Of a DNA stretch of 36,143 nt, positions 1-6,168 are shown piece after piece (the first letter of the stretch is position 1; every line of letters starts with the position of its first letter). The notes beneath the pieces were generated by a model. The model ran no database searches. It saw only the letters and a program-made list of their open reading frames with translations, and was not told the DNA's origin. The stretch spans positions 1-36,143 of the forward strand of contig JAFGSS010000084.1 in the NCBI GenBank assembly GCA_016934555.1, read 5' to 3'. The stretch is from Acidobacteriota bacterium (GTDB lineage: Bacteria; Acidobacteriota; UBA6911). A program made the translations under genes and the position numbers.

Positions 1-9
1 CGATCTTTC

Positions 10-270
10 TCATTTCTTATTCTCCTTGCATGAACATGTGATTAAAGGGGGACATTCTCGTCTGCATCCTTCACCTTCATGAAACTGCACCGTCACCCCA
101 TCGGAACAAAAAAGCTCGGCAGCCGAATTTCCTAGTCTGAACGTTCCTCGGTATCGTTCGGCAAAACCACTCTCCAACAGAGTGCCCGCAAAACACGGGT
201 GGATCGGCACACCGTGGATCCCCATCGCATCTTGCATGGACCTCATTCCGGAAGGCGCCCTATCCACCAT
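10..270 (-). CDS. small hypothetical protein, 86 aa (uncertain)
   Basis: I do not recognise this protein. The main support is a good ribosome-binding site: reading towards the ATG at 268-270 the sequence is TTAGGAGAGGATTTAAG, with AGGAG about 9 nt from the start. It has no membrane segment. The last 20 residues are Cys-rich (a C-x3-C then a C-x-C pattern) and end in a lysine-rich tail. It lies in the AT-richer left edge of the window, and no neighbour suggests a role. A chance ORF remains a real possibility because a second minus-strand frame (243-464) is also open and overlaps its start. Confidence 0.3.
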   Translation of the reverse strand: MVDRAPSGMRSMQDAMGIHGVPIHPCFAGTLLESGFAERYRGTFRLGNSAAELFCSDGVTVQFHEGEGCRRECPPLITCSCKENKK

Positions 271-898
271 CTTAAATCCTCTCCTAAGATACCCCCATAT
301 TCGGGATGGATGACCTGATTTTTTGGCATAACCGACAGATCGGTGCCGAAGGCCTTCATCACCGACAATTCATCATATCCGGAAACCAGAAAGAATTGTG
401 CATCTCCAAAGCCGGGAGATCCCAAGACGATGGAGGTGGTCATCGAAAATGGATGATGCAGCATCCATCTTGCACCGATGCCGGTGGCGTGTCGTGAAAC
501 CTTACAATTCGAAAAATTGCACGCGACATTCCCTAACTCATTTTATATCCTCATTTATAAGCTTTCCGTAAAATCTTTTCATGGAAACCTGTAAAGCCGT
601 CTGACATTCATGATTCCGCCGCGATTGTCCAGGCTTCAGACCCCGAACATATGGTCGATGTAATTGCTTGTTTATATAGGGCTTATCTCTTCATGGCCCA
701 ATAGGCACTCATGGAATCAAAAACTGGACAGGACATTGCTTGAATGAGTGAAACATACTTATGCCTTAACAGATGCGACCCAAAATCATGGGAGTGCAAT
801 TTGTCCCATCATCGCAACCTCAGCAGATTGATCCATTCAGTAGCCCTCAACGGCCAGCGTCAACGGACCGTTCCTACCCCGACGAGAGGAGGAAGAGA
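271..898. other. AT-rich intergenic region with long leader of the PEP-CTERM gene
   Basis: This 628-nt stretch is clearly richer in A and T than the rest of the window. It holds a short imperfectly spaced inverted repeat (ATGGATG at 449-455 against CATCCAT at 462-468) and a sigma-54-type promoter candidate near 725-740. Several short open frames cross it on both strands, but none has a ribosome-binding site or protein-like composition that I trust. If transcription starts near 751, the PEP-CTERM gene carries an untranslated leader of about 150 nt. Confidence 0.5.
725..740 (+). promoter_or_regulatory. candidate sigma-54 (-24/-12) promoter for the PEP-CTERM gene
   Basis: The sequence TGGACA-N5-TTGCT keeps the invariant GG (726-727) and GC (738-739) exactly 10 nt apart, and the TTGCT half matches the consensus -12 box. 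The -24 half keeps TGG but not the following CAC. Many PEP-CTERM genes are known to be controlled by the sigma-54-dependent PrsK/PrsR system, so the location fits. The call rests on one short match in AT-rich DNA, and I did not identify an activator site upstream. Confidence 0.4.
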
Positions 899-1627
899 AT
901 GAAACAATTGATCAAAATCGTGTTATGCGGGATTGTACTGCTCTCCGGCACAACCATCGCCCAGGCCGTGACTCTGGCTGAATTACTTGATGACGGCTCC
1001 ATCACCGCCGGCGACAAACTGTTCGATGATTGGGAATTATTGGACTATGAAAGCAGCCAACCGGACCGCAGTTTCAATTACGGCAATATTGTGGTCACAC
1101 CCTTGAACGATGGGGGCCTCGACCCCGGCCCCGGCCTGACATTTGATATTCTCAACCAGGAATTGTGGGTGACGGCCGACGAAAACCTTGCCTTTGTCGA
1201 TTTGCTGCTCGGCTTCCGGGTTTCGGTACTGGATCCCGGGCTTCAGATCGTTGACGGCTCTCTGGGCGGGCTGGATGGTTCCATAAGCTATAGCATGGAT
1301 GGCGACAATGATGTGGGCTTCTACATCCACGAAACCATCGGCACTTTCCCATGGGATGATGGTCTGGGCGTCAACGAGACTGAATTCAGCGTGCTCAATG
1401 GTACAGAAACCGAAGATACAACTGCCACAGCCGGCTTTGAACCGCAGAACGCAATCTGGGTCACCCAGAACATTCGTGTTTGGGCAACGGACACCGACAC
1501 GGCGAGACTGAATTCCTTCGATCAGCGTTTCTCGCAGACGCAGACGGTTGTTCCCGAACCGAGTACCTTCGCGCTGATGTTTTTGGGCCTTGCCGGCTTG
1601 TTTGTCGCCCGAAATCGAAAGAACTGA
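899..1627 (+). CDS. PEP-CTERM sorting-domain protein, 242 aa
   Basis: This is an exported protein of unknown function, sorted by an exosortase. The N-terminus is a signal peptide (MKQL, hydrophobic stretch, then an AQA cleavage motif near residue 23). The C-terminus is a textbook PEP-CTERM signal: VVPEPST, a hydrophobic segment of about 16 residues, then the basic tail ARNRKN. The middle is rich in Asp, Gly and Thr and looks like a beta-rich extracellular domain; I recognise no enzyme motif. The ATG at 899 is chosen because GAGAGGAGGAAGAG precedes it; the frame stays open upstream to an ATG at 773, but that would bury the signal peptide. No exosortase or polysaccharide gene lies in the window, so the sorting machinery must be elsewhere. 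A sigma-54-like promoter about 160 nt upstream suggests regulated expression. Confidence 0.9.
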   Translation: MKQLIKIVLCGIVLLSGTTIAQAVTLAELLDDGSITAGDKLFDDWELLDYESSQPDRSFNYGNIVVTPLNDGGLDPGPGLTFDILNQELWVTADENLAFVDLLLGFRVSVLDPGLQIVDGSLGGLDGSISYSMDGDNDVGFYIHETIGTFPWDDGLGVNETEFSVLNGTETEDTTATAGFEPQNAIWVTQNIRVWATDTDTARLNSFDQRFSQTQTVVPEPSTFALMFLGLAGLFVARNRKN

Positions 1628-1649
1628 TCTGGACCGCGCCTCGAGCACA

Positions 1650-1684
1650 CGCCCCCCGGAGATGCACCGGCTCTCCGGGGGGCG
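1650..1684. terminator. GC-rich hairpin between convergent genes
   Basis: Arms 1650-1662 and 1672-1684 form a perfect 13-bp stem (CGCCCCCCGGAGA and its complement) around a 9-nt loop. It lies 22 nt after the PEP-CTERM stop and before the end of the convergent Fe-S gene. No run of T follows on either strand, so it is not a classical intrinsic terminator, but its place between two gene ends suggests transcript-end formation or protection. Confidence 0.6.
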
Positions 1685-1827
1685 CTACAAGCGGGGAGGC
1701 GACAACTAACTGAGGGTCCGCATGGCCCGGCCCCCTGGCCGACTTCGTGACGCCGTAAAAGGTCCCGGGTGGCGGTGCCTCGCAGCGAATGCGGCGACCG
1801 CGGATCGACACGATTCCGGGAATTGGG

Positions 1828-2769
1828 CTACACCGGGATTCTCGATTCGCAGGGGACGCCGGTCTGGCAGAAGCCGCAGCCGTATCCCTCCAGGCCGTAG
1901 TGTTTGCCGGCGTACTCCTCGGTCGCGTTGCACTGTTTGAGGCACGCCATCTTGTCGTGGCCCGCCTTGGTGACGGCGCCGGCCGGGCATCGGGTCACGC
2001 ACACCCCGCACCCTCCCGTGGCGTAGAACAGGCAGTAGGCGTGATGGTCCTTGTAGGGACGGGGCGTCGCCGGGACCGCGATCCGGGCGACCACCGAGCC
2101 GCAGCGGATGGCCTTCCCCTTGGCGGTGATCAGGCCGTCGCACAATCCGAAAGTCCCCAGGCCGCTGGCGTAGGCGGCGTGCCGTTCGGACCAGGTCGAA
2201 CCTATGCCGTACCGTTCCGATTTCTCCATCTTGTAGCTCTTGGAAAGCACGGGAACGACGGCCGGATGGCCCGCTTCCGTGAGGGTTTCGGCCACGAACC
2301 GCCGCAGCCCCTCGTTGAACTCCTCGCCGTAGAGCCGGGCCCGGATCCATTTCTCAGAAGGCTGCGTCTTCTGCCGGCGAAGATCCGCCTTGATCGCTTC
2401 CGTGTGGGGGAGCACCCAGGAGATCACGGCCAGTTCCCCGGGTTTCACGGCGACGTCCGGGAACTCCTTGTGGAAAATCTCGAGCGGGGTGAGGTGAAAG
2501 GATCCTACATGCTCCTTGAAGGACTCGAAGATCGGGTCGTCCCCGCGCGCGAAACCGACCAGCGGCTCGTCCCATGCCTTTTCATTTTCCGCGTTCCGGA
2601 TGGAGTTGGCCGGGGAATTCGCGACGCGCTCGACGATGAGCGACCGGATCCAGGCGGCAGGATCCCGGTCGGGCCCCGTCGCGGCGAAGAGGTCGATCTT
2701 CATCCTTCCGGCCACGCCGACCAGGGCCGAGGCTTTCAGAAATTCCCTTCTATCCAGTCCGGTCTTCAT
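1828..2769 (-). CDS. Tat-exported double-cluster Fe-S protein, QueG/reductive-dehalogenase-like, 313 aa
   Basis: The N-terminus has a twin-arginine motif (DRREFLKAS, residues 6-14), predicting export of a folded cofactor protein. The centre holds a block typical of QueG-like proteins (WSERHAAYASGLGTFGL). The C-terminal third carries two cysteine clusters: GGCGVCVTRCP and GYGCGFCQTGVPCES. QueG and reductive dehalogenases share this corrinoid plus two [4Fe-4S] architecture; QueG is cytoplasmic and untagged, RdhA is Tat-exported but longer (about 450-500 aa). The first cluster shows C-x2-C-x3-CP, with Thr where a fourth upstream Cys would be expected, so cluster ligation is uncertain. No RdhB-like membrane anchor is adjacent. 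The start is set by AAAGGAG just upstream. Epoxyqueuosine reduction is unlikely outside the cytoplasm; the substrate is unknown. Confidence 0.85.
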   Translation of the reverse strand: MKTGLDRREFLKASALVGVAGRMKIDLFAATGPDRDPAAWIRSLIVERVANSPANSIRNAENEKAWDEPLVGFARGDDPIFESFKEHVGSFHLTPLEIFHKEFPDVAVKPGELAVISWVLPHTEAIKADLRRQKTQPSEKWIRARLYGEEFNEGLRRFVAETLTEAGHPAVVPVLSKSYKMEKSERYGIGSTWSERHAAYASGLGTFGLCDGLITAKGKAIRCGSVVARIAVPATPRPYKDHHAYCLFYATGGCGVCVTRCPAGAVTKAGHDKMACLKQCNATEEYAGKHYGLEGYGCGFCQTGVPCESRIPV

Positions 2770-3164
2770 GCATGGCTCCTTTCGCAGACTCCAGTATCAC
2801 GCGCAGGGGGCGGAAAAGTCAGCCGTCTTCAAATCCGCCCGTTCATGAAGGTTCCCGGGGCGGGAGGGATCCGCTGCCGTTTTCGTCCGGGGTTATGAGG
2901 CATTCAATCGATTTCCAACACCTATTTGCCAAAGCTGTTGACTGGGATCCCAGGATCTGCCCGTAGCGGCATTCCAGCTGCAGATTGCGTCCATGAATAC
3001 GGGATTTTTGGCAGAACAGAATCTATTGCCATGGCACGCTGACCTGCTCTCTTTCCTGGTAGAGTCGGAGCACGCGTACACCATTGCCCGCACGCGGGTC
3101 GAGGGCGATGACCTTTTTGCTCGACGGGACGCCCCGGGATAGCCTGTTCTGATCGGCAGGTGAT
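2770..3164. other. intergenic region, no gene supported
   Basis: About 395 nt lie between the end of the antitoxin gene and the start of the Fe-S gene. Short open frames exist on both strands (for example 2993-3142 on the plus strand, and a minus-strand frame whose ATG overlaps the antitoxin stop). Their translations look like low-complexity Arg/Ser-rich shadows or lack ribosome-binding sites. It may contain remnants of a degraded gene. I see no repeat or terminator of note. Confidence 0.4.
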
Positions 3165-3467
3165 TCATGCCGCCGGACGAGGGAAATCCTCAAGCGTGAT
3201 CACCAGGCGTTTGCCCACGATGGCCGCCGCCCTCTGCATGGTGTCGAGCTGAACGCTGCTGTTTTCGGGATCGAGGAAACGAGCGATCTGGGTGCGGCTG
3301 GTTTGCAGCCGGCGGGCCATTTCCGCTTTGGATATCTTCTGGGCCTTCATGGCCTCAGCCAGCTGCCAGGCGATGACACGCTTTATGGCATGACTCGTCA
3401 CCTCTTCGTAGATGCCTTCCTCTCTTAAAAAATCGTCGAAGGACGTCCCGATCGTTCGCCGCTTCAT
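3165..3467 (-). CDS. HigA-type XRE antitoxin, 100 aa
   Basis: This is the DNA-binding antitoxin partner of the upstream toxin gene. Residues 46-64 (SKAEMARRLQTSRTQIARF) form a lambda-repressor-like helix-turn-helix, followed by a segment of the form LDTMQRAAAIVGKRLVITLE that is common in HigA/YgjM-like antitoxins. The N-terminal 35 residues are acidic and basic mixed and could contact the toxin. The ATG at 3467 is supported by a strong AGGAGG 7 nt upstream. It overlaps the toxin stop by 4 nt (ATGA), so translation is coupled. The gene order toxin then antitoxin is that of higBA rather than relBE. It most likely represses its own promoter through the palindrome at 3841-3856. Confidence 0.9.
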   Translation of the reverse strand: MKRRTIGTSFDDFLREEGIYEEVTSHAIKRVIAWQLAEAMKAQKISKAEMARRLQTSRTQIARFLDPENSSVQLDTMQRAAAIVGKRLVITLEDFPRPAA

Positions 3468-3817
3468 TTTTCTACCTCCTTCCTGCGTTTCAGGGCGATG
3501 GCCAGATCGGCGGCTGGAACCTTGCCCGTCTTTTTCACAAAGCCGTGGAGCAGGAGCATAGTCCCCTCGTGAAAACAGAACAGGATGCGCGCGATCCGGT
3601 TCCCCGTAATCGTGCTGCGAACCTCGAACAACCCTTGTCCCATCGGCCGACACACCGGCATGCCCACGGGCCAGCCAAATTCAACAGTCCGGACATCGGC
3701 GCCGATAATGCGCCGGTCCTCCGGGAGCAGTTCCTTCAGCCAATCGCGGACAGGCTCACTTCCCGTTTCCGTGCAATAGAAGGCTGCCGGAACGATTTTT
3801 CTCGAGAACTGGGGCAT
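3464..3817 (-). CDS. HigB/RelE-superfamily toxin (Gp49-like), 117 aa
   Basis: This is a predicted ribosome-dependent mRNA interferase of the phage-derived Gp49-like/HigB family. Features seen are VRDWLKEL near the N-terminus, GLFEVRS in the central strand, ARILFCFHEG and LLLHGFVKKTGKVP, then a basic helix ALKRRKEVEK. These match the family pattern in which the KK-T-x-K-x-P segment and the terminal basic residues contact RNA. The ATG at 3817 is preferred; a TTG at 3823 in frame would add two residues. Neither has a strong ribosome-binding site, in contrast to the antitoxin, which would favour antitoxin excess. The DNA around the pair is lower in GC than the flanks, suggesting horizontal acquisition. 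Confidence 0.88.
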   Translation of the reverse strand: MPQFSRKIVPAAFYCTETGSEPVRDWLKELLPEDRRIIGADVRTVEFGWPVGMPVCRPMGQGLFEVRSTITGNRIARILFCFHEGTMLLLHGFVKKTGKVPAADLAIALKRRKEVEK

Positions 3818-3837
3818 TGGCAAACACCCGTATCACA

Positions 3838-3866
3838 AATGTACCTTATAAGGTACTTTTTGTCAA
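3838..3866 (-). promoter_or_regulatory. sigma-70 promoter of the toxin-antitoxin operon
   Basis: On the minus strand a consensus -35 (TTGACA, 3861-3866) is separated by exactly 17 nt from a -10-like TACATT (3838-3843, four of six matches). Transcription would start near 3831, giving a leader of about 14 nt before the toxin ATG. The spacer is filled by a perfect palindrome, as expected of an autorepressed toxin-antitoxin promoter. Confidence 0.65.
3841..3856. promoter_or_regulatory. 16-bp perfect palindrome, probable antitoxin operator
   Basis: GTACCTTATAAGGTAC reads the same on both strands. It occupies most of the -35/-10 spacer of the toxin-antitoxin promoter and overlaps the -10 box, so a bound HigA dimer would block RNA polymerase. 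Confidence 0.65.
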
Positions 3867-3876
3867 TCGGTCATCA

Positions 3877-3894
3877 AGCAAGACTCGCCTTGCT
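3877..3894 (-). terminator. weak hairpin after the acyl-CoA synthetase gene
   Basis: AGCAAG (3877-3882) and CTTGCT (3889-3894) form a 6-bp stem with a 6-nt loop, just past the stop codon of the synthetase gene. There is no U-tract, so this is only a possible terminator or pause site before the toxin-antitoxin promoter. Confidence 0.25.
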
Positions 3895-3904
3895 GCCCGG
3901 GCGG

Positions 3905-6025
3905 CTATTTCCGGATCAGGATGCGGGCGTCGACCACCCGGGCGCCGTGCCCCTCGGGGAGGACGATCAGCGGGTTGATGTCCATCTCCTCGATTTCGGC
4001 GAAATCGGTGACCAGCTGCGACAGGCGCAGCAGCGCGTCGGCGATGGCGTCCATGTCCGACGGCGGCTCGCCGCGGAAGCCCTTGAGCAGCTTCGCCCCC
4101 CGGATCCCCCGGATCATGTTGCGGGCGTCGAGCTCGCGGATGGGGGCCAGGCGGAAGATCACGTCGCGGAAGACCTCGACGTAGATCCCGCCGAGGCCGA
4201 ACATCAGGAGGGGCCCGAAGTGGGGGTCCCGCTTCATCCCCAGGATCGTCTCCTTCCCCCGCCCCACCATTTCCTGCACGAACACGCCCCAGATCCGCGC
4301 ATCGGGCTGCGCCGCCGCAACCTGCGCGGTCAGTTCCGCGTACGCGCTCCGCACCTCCTCTTCCGAATTCAGGCCGAGTCGCACCCCCCCCACGTCCACC
4401 TTGTGGACGATGTCGGGGGAGACGATCTTCAGGACCACCGGGAAGCCGATCTCCCGGGCGGCCGCGGCCGCCTCACTCCAGTCCCGGACAAAGCGGGAGC
4501 GGGAAACGGGGAGCCCGTAGGCGCCGAGCACCGCGTGCGCCTCCGGCTCCGGCAGAAACTTCCGCCCCTCCCGCGCGGCCCCGGCGAGGATCTCCCGGAC
4601 CACGTCGGGCCGCACATCGTCGAAGAGGCGCAGGCCGGCGTGCGGGCGCTTGCGCCAGCGGACGTAATGGGCCATGGCGCCCAGGGCGCGCGCGGCGTCC
4701 TCGGGGAAGCGGTAGTGCAGAATCCCCGCCTCGTCCAGGAGCCGGAGGGGACGCTCGATGTCGCCCGTGGCCATGTAGACCGCGAACAGGGGCTTGTCGG
4801 TCCCCCCCGCGGCGTCGGCGATGACGCGCGACATCGCCCCGAGATCGGTGTTCATCTGGGGGACGACGATGACGATCACCTCGTCGACCCCGTCGTCGCC
4901 GAGCACCGCGGCGAGCGCCTCCCGGTAGCGAGCCTCGTCGGCGTCCCCCACCAGGTCCACGGGGTTGCCGAGGCTGGCCGCGGGGGACATGTGCGGCCGC
5001 ATCCGCGCCTCTGTCGCCGGGTCGAGCCGGGCCAGTTCCAGGCCGTGCCGGACCGCGGCGTCGGTGGCCATGATCCCCGGCCCCCCGGCGTTGGTGACGA
5101 TGGCCAGCCGCTTCCCCCGCGGGAGCGGCCTGTGGGTGAAGGCCATGCCGAGGCGGAACAGCTCCTCGAGGGTCTCCACCCGGAGCACGCCGCACTGGGT
5201 GAAGAGGAGGTCGTAGGTCTCGTCCGAACCCGCCAGCGCCCCGGTGTGGGAGGCGGCGGCCTTGGCCCCCTCCTTGGTCCGGCCCGACTTGACCGCCAGA
5301 ATCGGTTTCTTCTCCGAAACCTTCCGGGCCAGGTCGATGAACTCCTTCGGGTCCTCCAGGTCCTCCAGGTAAAGGAGGATGACGTCGGTAGCCTCGTCGT
5401 CCGCGAGGGCGGCCAGGACATGGTTTTCGTTGATGTCGGCCTTGTTGCCGATCGAGATGAATTTCGAAAAGCCGATCTTCTCCTGGGCCGCGTGCTCCAG
5501 GGCGGCGACGCCCAGGGCGCCGCTCTGGGAGACGAAGGCGATCCGGCCCGCCGCCGGGAAGCTGCGGGAGAAGGTGGCGTTGAGGGAGACGGCGGGGTCG
5601 GTGTTGATCACGCCGAAACAGTTGGGCCCCACGACGGCGATGCCGTGCCGGCGCGCGACCTCCTGGAGACGGCACTCCAGCTCGACCCCCTCCCCGCCCA
5701 TCTCCTTGAAACCGGCGCTGATGACGATGGAGCCCCGGCACCCCTTGCGCCCCGCCTCCTCGAGCGTGTCGCAGACGGCGGCGGCGGGGACGACGATGAC
5801 GGCCAGGTCGACGTCGTCGGGGATGTCGAGGATGGAGCCGTAGGCCCGCACCCCCAGGACGCTCTTCACCCCGGGGTTGACGGGGTAGGCGCAGCCGCCG
5901 TAGCCGGCATAGAGGAGGTTGGCGAAAACGGCCCGCCCGAGGCTCTGGGGCCGGGCGGTGGCGCCGACGACGGCGACGGAACGGGGGGCGAAAATCGCTT
6001 TCAGCTTCTCGGCCTTGATCAGCAT
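3905..6025 (-). CDS. acetyl-/acyl-CoA synthetase (ADP-forming), fused alpha-beta, 706 aa
   Basis: It converts an acyl-CoA, ADP and phosphate to the free acid, CoA and ATP, or the reverse. Domains in order are a CoA-binding Rossmann domain (residues 1-125; FAPRSVAVVGATARP), a succinyl-CoA-synthetase-like domain with VGPNCFGVIN and SQSGALG, a second ligase domain, and a C-terminal ATP-grasp domain (about 480-706). The phosphorylated histidine of the alpha part is seen in SHTGALAG (His260), and the second histidine of the beta part in DIVHKVDVGG (His541). About 700 aa is the normal length of the fused form. The ATG at 6025 is preceded by GAGG; a TTG at 6043 is an alternative. It stands alone, divergent from pcrA. 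The enzyme suggests acetate or branched-acid production with substrate-level ATP formation; the exact acyl group cannot be read from sequence. Confidence 0.93.
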   Translation of the reverse strand: MLIKAEKLKAIFAPRSVAVVGATARPQSLGRAVFANLLYAGYGGCAYPVNPGVKSVLGVRAYGSILDIPDDVDLAVIVVPAAAVCDTLEEAGRKGCRGSIVISAGFKEMGGEGVELECRLQEVARRHGIAVVGPNCFGVINTDPAVSLNATFSRSFPAAGRIAFVSQSGALGVAALEHAAQEKIGFSKFISIGNKADINENHVLAALADDEATDVILLYLEDLEDPKEFIDLARKVSEKKPILAVKSGRTKEGAKAAASHTGALAGSDETYDLLFTQCGVLRVETLEELFRLGMAFTHRPLPRGKRLAIVTNAGGPGIMATDAAVRHGLELARLDPATEARMRPHMSPAASLGNPVDLVGDADEARYREALAAVLGDDGVDEVIVIVVPQMNTDLGAMSRVIADAAGGTDKPLFAVYMATGDIERPLRLLDEAGILHYRFPEDAARALGAMAHYVRWRKRPHAGLRLFDDVRPDVVREILAGAAREGRKFLPEPEAHAVLGAYGLPVSRSRFVRDWSEAAAAAREIGFPVVLKIVSPDIVHKVDVGGVRLGLNSEEEVRSAYAELTAQVAAAQPDARIWGVFVQEMVGRGKETILGMKRDPHFGPLLMFGLGGIYVEVFRDVIFRLAPIRELDARNMIRGIRGAKLLKGFRGEPPSDMDAIADALLRLSQLVTDFAEIEEMDINPLIVLPEGHGARVVDARILIRK

Positions 6026-6133
6026 GGGTAACCTCGGATGCAAGGATCGTACGTCTTCCCGTGGAGAACGGAACTGGAACCACTATAGCAAAGGGACGGG
6101 CGGCGAAAAATCCAAAAACATCCGCCGCCGGGT

Positions 6134-6162
6134 TTGTCTAATCCGCGCCGGCTTGATAGCAT
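6134..6162 (+). promoter_or_regulatory. candidate sigma-70 promoter of pcrA, leaderless geometry
   Basis: TTGTCT (6134-6139) and TAGCAT (6157-6162) are 17 nt apart, each matching four of six consensus bases. Only 6 nt separate the -10 from the ATG at 6169, so transcription would begin at or next to the start codon. No Shine-Dalgarno precedes this ATG. Confidence 0.4.
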
Positions 6163-6168
6163 TGCCGG

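Noticed and set aside
243-464. 73-codon minus-strand frame next to the small Cys-rich ORF
   Set aside because: No ribosome-binding site, overlaps the better supported small ORF, and resembles nothing known.
899-1627. Reading the PEP-CTERM protein as a pilin or autotransporter
   Set aside because: The C-terminal VPEP, hydrophobic segment and basic tail match the exosortase signal, and there is no type IV prepilin or beta-barrel signature.
2993-3142. 49-codon plus-strand frame in the gap before the antitoxin end
   Set aside because: Protein-like composition but no ribosome-binding site, no recognisable domain and short; may be a gene remnant.
2893-3168. 91-codon minus-strand frame whose ATG overlaps the antitoxin stop (ATGA)
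   Set aside because: The overlap is attractive for a third toxin-antitoxin gene, but the translation is Arg/Ser/Cys-rich with no known pattern, and there is no ribosome-binding site of its own.
3545-6031. Very long plus-strand open frame opposite the acyl-CoA synthetase gene
   Set aside because: It is a shadow: high GC keeps the antisense frames open. The translation is rich in Gly, Arg, Pro, Asp and His without domains, and the minus strand encodes an intact enzyme.
6099-6129. Inverted repeat GGCGGCG/CGCCGCC between the acyl-CoA synthetase gene and pcrA
   Set aside because: Only 7 bp with a 17-nt loop in GC-rich DNA between divergent genes; likely chance, and not placed as a terminator.
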